A program made the position numbers and the translations under genes. A stretch of DNA of 64,000 nt from Serratia rhizosphaerae (GTDB lineage: Bacteria > Pseudomonadota > Gammaproteobacteria > Enterobacterales > Enterobacteriaceae), in the NCBI RefSeq assembly GCF_009817885.1, contig NZ_CP041764.1, positions 3,534,001 to 3,598,000 on the forward strand, given 5' to 3'. The notes beneath the pieces were generated by a model. That model did not search any database. It was not told the origin of the DNA and was given only the letters and a program-made list of their open reading frames with translations. The stretch's first letter is position 1. Each line of letters opens with the position of its first letter. Positions 7,878 through 14,394 of this stretch are shown piece by piece.

Positions 7878-9041
7878 ATGCGTATTCTAGACGTTGTAGA
7901 AATGACCAAGCCCATCGCTTCCCCCATCCGCAACGCGTATATCGATTTCAGCAAAATGACGACCAGCCTGGTTGCCGTCGTGACTGACGTTGAGGTGGAC
8001 GGACGCCGTGTGGTGGGGTACGGCTTTAACTCTAACGGCCGCTACGGTCAGGGGGGCCTGATCCGTGAGCGTTTCCGCAACCGTATTCTGGAGGCCGAGC
8101 CTGAAAGCCTGCTGAACGCACAGGGCGATAACCTGGATCCGCATAAAATCTGGGACGTTATGATGAGCAATGAAAAACCGGGCGGGCACGGTGAACGCTC
8201 AGTTGCGGTCGGGACGCTGGATATGGCCATCTGGGATGCCACCGCAAAAATCGCCAACCAACCGCTATTTCGCCTGCTGGCAGAGAGAAAGGGCGTTGCG
8301 GCCAATCCACGCGTCTTCGTTTACGCGGCTGGCGGTTACTACTACCCGGGCAAAGACCTGAGCGCCTTGCGTCAGGAGATGCGCGGCTACCTGAACCGCG
8401 GCTATAACGTAGTTAAAATGAAAATTGGCGGGGCGTCTCTGGAAGAGGATCGTCGCCGCATTGAAGCTGTTCTCGACGAAATCGGCGCTGAAGCGCGCCT
8501 TGCCGTTGACGCTAACGGCCGCTTCAATCTGGAAACCGGTATTGCCTACGCCAAAATGCTGCGTGAATACCCGTTGTTCTGGTATGAAGAAGTGGGCGAT
8601 CCGCTGGATTATTCCCTGCAGGCGGCGCTGGCAGAGTTCTATCCTGGCCCGATGGCGACCGGTGAAAACCTCTTTTCTCATCAGGATGCGCGTAACCTGC
8701 TGCGCTATGGCGGCATGCGTCCGGATCGCGACTATCTGCAGTTTGACTGTGCGCTCTCTTATGGGCTGGTTGAATACCTGCGCACGCTGGACGTACTGGA
8801 GCAGTTTGGCTGGTCACCGTCACGCTGCATCCCTCACGGCGGTCACCAGATGTCCCTGAACATCGCGGCAGGTCTCGGCCTGGGCGGTAACGAAAGTTAT
8901 CCGGATCTGTTCCAGCCCTATGGCGGCTTCCCAGACTCGGTGACGGTCGAAGATGGTCACATTATCATGCCGGAACTACCGGGCATTGGCTTCGAAGGTA
9001 AATCTGATCTTATTAAACAAATGCGTGCGCTGGCTGAATAA
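7878..9041 (+). CDS. tarD: D(-)-tartrate dehydratase
   Basis: A 387-residue mandelate racemase/enolase-superfamily enzyme that dehydrates D-tartrate to oxaloacetate. The sequence follows the characterised Bradyrhizobium TarD almost residue for residue as I recall it. Catalytic Lys182 lies in VVKMKIGG, the Mg2+ ligands are Asp211, Glu237 and Glu263, and the C-terminal barrel base is His320 (CIPHGGHQMS). These equal TarD K184, D213, E239, E265 and H322 with a two-residue offset. GGAGAG precedes the ATG. It is followed after 256 bp by an ACS-family MFS transporter and preceded by a divergent LysR regulator, which together form a tartrate uptake-and-use cassette. Confidence 0.93.
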   Translation: MRILDVVEMTKPIASPIRNAYIDFSKMTTSLVAVVTDVEVDGRRVVGYGFNSNGRYGQGGLIRERFRNRILEAEPESLLNAQGDNLDPHKIWDVMMSNEKPGGHGERSVAVGTLDMAIWDATAKIANQPLFRLLAERKGVAANPRVFVYAAGGYYYPGKDLSALRQEMRGYLNRGYNVVKMKIGGASLEEDRRRIEAVLDEIGAEARLAVDANGRFNLETGIAYAKMLREYPLFWYEEVGDPLDYSLQAALAEFYPGPMATGENLFSHQDARNLLRYGGMRPDRDYLQFDCALSYGLVEYLRTLDVLEQFGWSPSRCIPHGGHQMSLNIAAGLGLGGNESYPDLFQPYGGFPDSVTVEDGHIIMPELPGIGFEGKSDLIKQMRALAE

Positions 9042-9065
9042 AAATCCGGTCTGCACATTACTTTG

Positions 9066-9086
9066 CGCCCCGCTGTATACGGGGCG
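9066..9086. terminator. GC-rich stem-loop downstream of tarD
   Basis: CGCCCCG and CGGGGCG form a 7-bp stem around CTGTATA, 24 bp after the tarD stop. No U-tract follows. It may attenuate transcription or protect the tarD 3' end, giving lower expression of the downstream transporter. The rest of the 256-bp gap shows AT-rich sequence and a GAGGAAG ribosome site before the transporter. Confidence 0.4.
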
Positions 9087-9297
9087 TAGCGGGAACGGTC
9101 AATGAATCGATAACGTTATATGACGCCGGAAGAATATAACACTGCGGTATGGTGATCCCTATTGCCGCAGAAGTTCCTCAATATATGCCGTCTCCGCCAG
9201 ACATTAATCAATAAAATATTAAACCCAACTGATCGATAAAAAGGAATTTGAATCAGCCTTTCCTCTCCCTACATCTGTGCCAAGCGAGGAAGTTATC

Positions 9298-10641
9298 ATG
9301 AGTAATAATGCTCTAAAAGGTAATGCCCTTATCGGGAAAAAACGCTGGACGATAATATTACCCGCCGTTTTTATTATGTATACAATTTCTTTTTTCGATC
9401 GGGTCAATATAGGCATGGCGCTGCCCCATATTACGGCGGAAATGAGGCTCAGCGCCGTTGAGGCCGGCTGGCTTGGCGGCGCATTTGCCTGGGGCTATGT
9501 GGCTACGCAATTCACCGCAGGCTGGCTGGCCCTGCGCTTTGGCTCCAGAAGAATCATCGGCATCAGCCTGTTTCTGTTCGGCGCCTGCGCCATGCTGACC
9601 GGGCTAACGCGCAACTTCAGCGAACTGGTTGCGATCCGCTTTTTCCTCGGGTTGGCCGAAGGCCCTATTCAGGCTGCGACGGCGATGTTTCTGGCGCAAT
9701 GGTTTATGACGTCGGAGCGCGGGCGTGCTTTTGGCATCTGGAACCTAAGCCTGGGCGCCGGGGCGTTTCTTGCCGGGCCGATTTCGGGCTGGATCCTGGC
9801 GCATCATAACTGGCGAATGATGATGGTTATCGAGGGCGCGCCAGCGTGGATTTTCTGCATCATCTGGTTTTATCTGGTGCCGAAGAGTATTCAGGCCGCA
9901 CGCTGGCTGAGCACCGAAGACAGGGAACAGATACAACAGGAGCTTGCGACAGAGCAGTCGAACTACATAAAGGAAAAATCGGACCCCTGGTGGACAATCC
10001 TGAAAATACCGGCGCTGTGGCTGATGCTCATCGGCTATTCGCTACACAGCATGCTGGCGTATGGCTTCACGCTCTGGCTGCCGACGGCTCTCAAAGGTTA
10101 CGGCATGCTGAGCGAATTCACCGTCGGCTTAATCAGCGGCATGCCGTTCCTGATGACCATGGTCGGTATTTGGTACATCACCAGACGTTCAGATAAGTAC
10201 AACCAGGAGCGAAGGCTGCATGCGGCCATCCCTACCGTCTTGTGCGGTATTGCCCTGTCGGCGGCAGCCTTTGTCCCGCTTTCTTTTTACTGGATGCAGA
10301 TTGCCCTGTTCATGTTCGTCGGCCTGACGATGAAGATGCTGGTGCCGCTGGTGTATGTCCGGCTGACAGAGATTCTGCCGACAAAGAAAGCGGTTCCTGC
10401 CGTGGCATTTGTCGGCGCATGCAGCAATTTTATCGGGCAGTTTGGCGGGCCGCTGGTCGCCGGATACCTGAAGCATCTGGGCGGCGGCAGCGATATGACG
10501 CTGGCGTGGGGCGTTCTCGGCCTGTTCTCCATCATTGGCGGCGTGCTGTTTGCACTGGCGGTGGGGCGTGAAGAGCGCATCTGGGACATCAAACCGGCAT
10601 TCAGACAGGCTTCACGCCGGCCTATGCCTGCCAGAGAATAG
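9298..10641 (+). CDS. MFS transporter of the anion:cation symporter family, probable tartrate uptake
   Basis: A 447-residue, 12-helix inner-membrane permease. The first helix is followed by SFFDRVNIGMALP, the hallmark (DRVNIG) of the ACS family that includes the TtuB tartrate and phthalate or hexuronate porters. The ATG at 9298 has GCGAGGAAG upstream; an upstream start at 9277 lacks one. It lies directly downstream of tarD on the same strand, so D-tartrate or a closely related hydroxy-acid is the expected cargo, driven by proton symport. A short central cytoplasmic loop (EEKSDPWW-like region near residue 225) separates the two six-helix halves. Confidence 0.88.
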   Translation: MSNNALKGNALIGKKRWTIILPAVFIMYTISFFDRVNIGMALPHITAEMRLSAVEAGWLGGAFAWGYVATQFTAGWLALRFGSRRIIGISLFLFGACAMLTGLTRNFSELVAIRFFLGLAEGPIQAATAMFLAQWFMTSERGRAFGIWNLSLGAGAFLAGPISGWILAHHNWRMMMVIEGAPAWIFCIIWFYLVPKSIQAARWLSTEDREQIQQELATEQSNYIKEKSDPWWTILKIPALWLMLIGYSLHSMLAYGFTLWLPTALKGYGMLSEFTVGLISGMPFLMTMVGIWYITRRSDKYNQERRLHAAIPTVLCGIALSAAAFVPLSFYWMQIALFMFVGLTMKMLVPLVYVRLTEILPTKKAVPAVAFVGACSNFIGQFGGPLVAGYLKHLGGGSDMTLAWGVLGLFSIIGGVLFALAVGREERIWDIKPAFRQASRRPMPARE

Positions 10642-10666
10642 CGCGTTTATATTCCGGTGAAAGTAA

Positions 10667-10686
10667 CGCCCCCTGGTGAGGGGGCG
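10667..10686. terminator. Stem-loop between convergent genes
   Basis: CGCCCCC and GGGGGCG form a 7-bp stem with a TGGTGA loop, between the transporter (ends 10641) and the convergent SDR gene (ends 10728). It probably acts as a bidirectional transcription boundary, though neither side has a clear T-run. Confidence 0.5.
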
Positions 10687-10727
10687 AATCTGTTCGCATG
10701 GCAGCATCACGCTCCGACGATGCAGTG

Positions 10728-11480
10728 CTATACCCCGCCGCACAGGTCGGTAAAACTGCCGGTCACAAACGACGCTTCATCGCTCAGCAGCCAAAGAATG
10801 GCATAGGCAACTTCTTCAGGCGTGCCGCCTCGTTGCATCGGAAAGTTTTTGGCAATCCGATCCACCCGCAACGCCTCGCCGCCGTCGGCATGGATATCGG
10901 TGTAAATACCGCCCGGACGAACGCAGTTGACCCGGATGCCGTCAGCGGCGACCTCTTTCGACAGGCCGGTGGTAAAGGTGTCAACGGCGCCTTTCGACGC
11001 GGCATAATCGACGTATTCGAACGGGGAGCCGCTTTTCGCTGCGCCGGATGAGACGTTGACGATGGCGCCTCCGCGCCCCCCGCGGGAAAGCGACATGCGT
11101 TTTATCGCCTCGCGTGAGCAATAAAAGTGGCTCATGACATTGGTCAGCAGCACTTGCCGGAAACGCTCGCCATCCATATCAATCATCGCCATTTTTTGCT
11201 TCAGGATGCCGACATTATTGACCAGGTGGGTAATGGTGCCCAGTTGGCGATCGATATCATCAAACATTCTGATGACCTGCTGCTCATCGGCGACATCGGC
11301 ACGCACGGCGATGCATTTCCCACCCCGGCTTAAAATTTGATCGCGAACGTTAAATGCGGATTTTTCATCGTTTAAATAGTTCAAACAGATCGAATAGCCG
11401 CGTTCTGCCGCCAGTAATACTGTCGCTGCGCCAATACCGCGTCCTGACCCCGTCACCAATACGACTTTATCGTTTGTCAT
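10728..11480 (-). CDS. Short-chain dehydrogenase/reductase (SDR)
   Basis: A 250-residue classical SDR. The Rossmann NAD(P)-binding motif TGSGRGIG is near the N-terminus, NNVG follows at the end of strand 4, and the catalytic Ser is in IVNVSSGAA. The active-site YxxxK is DYAASKGAVD. The PGGIYTDIHADGG segment and the C-terminal TGSFTDLCGGV are standard for 3-oxoacyl-ACP-reductase-like SDRs. I chose the ATG at 11480; the longer frame to 11531 adds a Cys- and Tyr-rich run unlike the family. Its divergent neighbour is an HxlR-type pseudogene. The substrate is unknown. Confidence 0.87.
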   Translation of the reverse strand: MTNDKVVLVTGSGRGIGAATVLLAAERGYSICLNYLNDEKSAFNVRDQILSRGGKCIAVRADVADEQQVIRMFDDIDRQLGTITHLVNNVGILKQKMAMIDMDGERFRQVLLTNVMSHFYCSREAIKRMSLSRGGRGGAIVNVSSGAAKSGSPFEYVDYAASKGAVDTFTTGLSKEVAADGIRVNCVRPGGIYTDIHADGGEALRVDRIAKNFPMQRGGTPEEVAYAILWLLSDEASFVTGSFTDLCGGV

Positions 11481-11568
11481 AATTCTGTATAGCGCCTTGC
11501 ATTGAAAATAAAAACAGAGGGTTAATCGCAAATAAAGAAGAAAATGCGACCGTTGTTAATATATAGTC

Positions 11569-11593
11569 GGCTTTGTTGAATAAATCGAACTTT
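11569..11593. mobile_element. Solo insertion-sequence end resembling IS903-group (IS5 family) terminal repeat
   Basis: The run GGCTTTGTTGAATAAATC, continuing GAACTTT, matches from memory the terminal inverted repeat of IS903-group elements of the IS5 family. No transposase gene or opposite-facing copy is seen nearby, so it would be a leftover from an excised or deleted element. It lies between the SDR gene and a decayed HxlR regulator, in line with local rearrangement. Confidence 0.5.
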
Positions 11594-11595
11594 AC

Positions 11596-11630
11596 CCGCA
11601 GCCGGGGCAGATGATGCCCCCCGGCTGCGG
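11596..11630. repeat. Long GC-rich stem-loop next to the IS remnant
   Basis: CCGCAGCCGGGG and CCCCGGCTGCGG form a perfect 12-bp stem with an 11-nt loop. It lies immediately beside the IS-end-like sequence and upstream of the pseudogene. It may be an orphan terminator carried over from a lost gene. No T-run follows. Confidence 0.45.
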
Positions 11631-11693
11631 CGGGACTTGGCAGATAGCCGGCAAGTTTCAGCTCGCACGGCCGGTGCCGGGTTATTACGCTGA

Positions 11694-12100
11694 ACCAAAC
11701 CGTTCCCGATAGAAGAAGTGATGCAGGTTCTCAGCGGCCGCTGGCCGCGTTGCTGATCTACTACCTGCAGGACGGCGTCAAACGTTTTAACCAGCTGCGC
11801 CGGGATAATCCGACGATCTCACACAAGATGCTGACGCTGGAGCTGCGCAAGCTGGAGGAGACCGGTATTGTGCAACGCACGGAGTTTGAGGGTTACCCAC
11901 GGCGCGTTGACTATGCGCTGACGCCGGCAGGAGAACGGCTGGTGCCGCTGATTGATGCGCTGGGGCAGTGGTGGGTGGAGATGGATAGCCAAGGTGAAGA
12001 AAAAGCGCGGGATGACGACCGAACGGCCGTGTCGGGTTGCGTTTCGTTGGCCATCCGCCAATTAGCGGCATCATCTGATTACGCTGTTTTATTGGCGTAA
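11694..12100 (+). pseudogene. HxlR-family regulator, frameshifted and missing its 5' end
   Basis: From 11694 one frame reads an HxlR N-terminus (FPIEEVMQVLSGRWP), then runs into a stop. From about 11747 the next frame continues seamlessly with ALLIYYLQDGVKRFNQL, the recognition helix and the wing, to a stop at 12098-12100. Restoring one G or C near 11746 (CCGGCG for CCGCG) would fuse the two. Upstream of 11694 there is an in-frame TGA and no start with a family-like Cys-containing N-terminus. This makes it a decayed or truncated gene, originally divergent from the SDR it probably controlled. A sequencing error could explain the shift but not the missing start. Confidence 0.7.
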
Positions 12101-12125
12101 TTAAATGTGTTATATCAACGCTGAC

Positions 12126-12221
12126 ATGAAAAGTTTATTATTCGCCTTGCTATTGGCTAATATTTCTTCTACCTCCGGCGCGCGGGTAAATAATACGCTG
12201 TCTCGCGATATGTTTTCCTAA
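12126..12221 (+). CDS. Possible 31-codon ORF upstream of the biosynthetic cluster
   Basis: An ATG at 12126 opens a 31-codon frame beginning MKSLLFALLLANISS, which resembles a signal peptide, and ends at TAA 12219. No convincing ribosome site precedes it. It could be a leader peptide, the remnant of a secreted protein, or chance. The rest of the 12101-12377 gap is AT-rich and must hold the promoter for the genes starting at 12378. Confidence 0.2.
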   Translation: MKSLLFALLLANISSTSGARVNNTLSRDMFS

Positions 12222-12377
12222 CAAACATATTGTGCGCTATTTTGTTGTTTTTGTTTTGATACCTATGAGCTTTCACATTAATTTACACTTTCATTAATTA
12301 TATTTTTGTGGCTTATATGTTGCCGTGGTGTTTTTCTGCTAGGTTTTTTTAACCTCCCAATATTAAGCGTGATAGCC

Positions 12378-13118
12378 ATGGAAAATGACATTTCCCCAGG
12401 AGATAGTTGCGCCCTGGTGATGCCGGTTAACGATAAATTAGCCATATTTCGTGAGCGAGGTTTTATCTATTTTTCTGCCTGCGAACTTGGTCTCAGCAAT
12501 AACGAGGCGGCGGAAGGAACACTGATTTCAACATGGGATAATTTACCTGTTGATGAATATTTACCAGGGAGCAGGCTACGCCGGCGACGTATTTGTAAAT
12601 TCAGCCTTAGCCCGCAGGGTGAGATTGCGCCGTTACAGGACTGTCATTTTTTTCAAAGTTCACAGGTCAATGGTCTATTAGGCGGTATTAAGCGTCTATA
12701 TCCGCGCAGTGAAGACAATTTTATTTCTTCATCGGTGCTTCGTCGGTTACTGGCCCACCACCATGCGTTACTGACTCGTTTGGTCGGCGATCGGCGTTGG
12801 TTGGTGACGTGCCACCAACTGCGTATCTGTTGTGATGCGCAGCAGGCGGGTCTGGCAGCGCCGGAAGGGCGGCATGCTGACGGGCATGATTATATTTTTC
12901 AGCATCTAATTCAACGCCGCAATGTATTAGGCGGCGCCAGTGAAGTGTATGACCGTAACGGCAGGCCGGTGTTGACCCGAGTATTGCAGGGGTTTCTCGA
13001 CACGTTGCTGCTTGATGACCGCAAGATGCTGCACGATGTGACGCCGCTATATCCTGACGATCCTCACAGGGCGGCATTTCGCGACATGCTGATTATTGAT
13101 TTTGATCCAATACGCTGA
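12378..13118 (+). CDS. IDO-type 2-oxoglutarate/Fe(II) dioxygenase (PF10014-like), probable amino-acid hydroxylase
   Basis: A 246-residue protein of the family that contains L-isoleucine dioxygenase (IDO) of Bacillus thuringiensis and Pantoea HilA/HilB, which hydroxylate free aliphatic amino acids. The iron facial triad is visible: His166 and Asp168 in RHADGHD, and distal His219 in DRKMLHDVTPL. The 2-oxoglutarate-binding Arg is probably Arg235 in FRDMLIIDF. The conserved NVLGGASEVYD segment is present. I chose the ATG at 12378; a TTG frame to 12306 has a hydrophobic lead-in unlike the family. It is the first gene of a six-gene unit (7-bp gap to the next). A free amino acid is the expected substrate; which one is unknown. 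Confidence 0.82.
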   Translation: MENDISPGDSCALVMPVNDKLAIFRERGFIYFSACELGLSNNEAAEGTLISTWDNLPVDEYLPGSRLRRRRICKFSLSPQGEIAPLQDCHFFQSSQVNGLLGGIKRLYPRSEDNFISSSVLRRLLAHHHALLTRLVGDRRWLVTCHQLRICCDAQQAGLAAPEGRHADGHDYIFQHLIQRRNVLGGASEVYDRNGRPVLTRVLQGFLDTLLLDDRKMLHDVTPLYPDDPHRAAFRDMLIIDFDPIR

Positions 13119-13125
13119 GAGAAAT

Positions 13126-14394
13126 ATGGAAACGTCGCTGATTGTACAGTCCGACCCGATGATGAGTGAAGCCGATAGTTTGAGGCAGCGGTTTGCCGCT
13201 GCAAAGCGCCGGCGTGAAACGACGCTTTCGCTGACGGCGAACGAAAATGTGTTGTCGGAGAGTGCGCGTTGGGTAGGGCAAAACCGACATTATGACCGTT
13301 ACTATTTCAACGGCCTGCTTAACGATGACTGCTGCTATGCCGCGCACTATAACGGGATGCAGTTTGAGGCGTTTCCTGAGGTGGTCTGGCTACAGGCAGA
13401 GGCTACCGCCGCTGCACAGCGGCTGTTTGACGCCCCTTACATTGAGTATCGCGCACTGTCGGGCGTGCATTGCACGCTGGCGATGATCGCCGCCCTGACT
13501 GAACCGGGAGATGGGGTGTGGTCCCTGTCGCCTGTCTGCGGCGGGCACTTTGCCACGGCGGCGCTGGTGGCGCGGCTGGGCCGGCGCGGCGGATTTATCA
13601 CCCTGACCGACAGCGGCGAGATCGATCTGACGGCGCTGACGCCGATGCTGCGTCAGCCACCGGCCGCCATTATTCTCGACCATGGCCTGACCTGTCAGGG
13701 TTTTTCGGTTGCGCCACTGCGCCAATGGCTGGATCGTCACGGCCTCACAGAGGTGCTGATTTTGTATGACGCGTCGCATCCGCTGGGGCTTATCGCCGGT
13801 GGTGCGCTGGCCAATCCGTTGGATGACGGCGCCGATATTCTACAGGGCAATACGCATAAATCCTTCCCGGGCCCGCATCGCGCGATCATTGCGACCCGCA
13901 GCGCTGCCTTGGCGGCGCGTATTCGCGACGGGTTGGATGCGGGTCTGGTGTCTTCGCCCAATTTACCTTGCTTGCTGCAGCTCTTCGTCACCCTGCGGGA
14001 AATGGCGTGTTTTGGTGCCGACTATGCGCGGCAGATGTGTCGCAATGCTCAACTGCTCGGGGCGCAGCTGGCGGATCTGCCGGGATGGACGGTGCTGCCG
14101 ACACAGACCCATATGTTACTGCTGCAGGGGGATCAGAGCGCAGAGGCGGCCGCCAGCCTTAATGAACTGGGCATCCGGGTAAATAACAAAATGCGCTTTG
14201 GGCATCCCTGTTTGCGGTTGGGGCTGCAGGAGGTAACCCGGCTGGGAATCAGCGATGAGCAACTGGGCGCGCTGTCGGAGATACTGCGTCAGGCGTTGCT
14301 TAATCCGGCGATTGGCAGGCTGCGCCCGCGGGTACAAGCGCTGGGCATGCAGCTGCGGCAGGTGCATTACAGTTTTGATACCGAGGGGCGATGA
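13126..14394 (+). CDS. SHMT-like fold-type I PLP enzyme
   Basis: A 422-residue pyridoxal-phosphate enzyme related to serine hydroxymethyltransferase. The PLP lysine is Lys245 in GNTHKSFPGPHRAIIA, comparable to the SHMT THK-GP signature. Asp215 in YDASHPLGLIAGG would bind the pyridine nitrogen, and LTANENVLSE resembles the SHMT N-terminal substrate-binding loop. Overall divergence from housekeeping glyA suggests a specialised C-C bond reaction, such as an aldol or hydroxymethyl transfer onto an amino acid. GAGAG precedes the ATG. Its stop codon overlaps the ATG of the ligase gene (ATGATGA), so the two are translationally coupled. Confidence 0.82.
   Translation: METSLIVQSDPMMSEADSLRQRFAAAKRRRETTLSLTANENVLSESARWVGQNRHYDRYYFNGLLNDDCCYAAHYNGMQFEAFPEVVWLQAEATAAAQRLFDAPYIEYRALSGVHCTLAMIAALTEPGDGVWSLSPVCGGHFATAALVARLGRRGGFITLTDSGEIDLTALTPMLRQPPAAIILDHGLTCQGFSVAPLRQWLDRHGLTEVLILYDASHPLGLIAGGALANPLDDGADILQGNTHKSFPGPHRAIIATRSAALAARIRDGLDAGLVSSPNLPCLLQLFVTLREMACFGADYARQMCRNAQLLGAQLADLPGWTVLPTQTHMLLLQGDQSAEAAASLNELGIRVNNKMRFGHPCLRLGLQEVTRLGISDEQLGALSEILRQALLNPAIGRLRPRVQALGMQLRQVHYSFDTEGR

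Noticed and set aside
11569..11640. Intact insertion sequence between the SDR gene and the HxlR pseudogene
   Set aside because: Only one end-like sequence is present; there is no transposase frame and no second inverted repeat.
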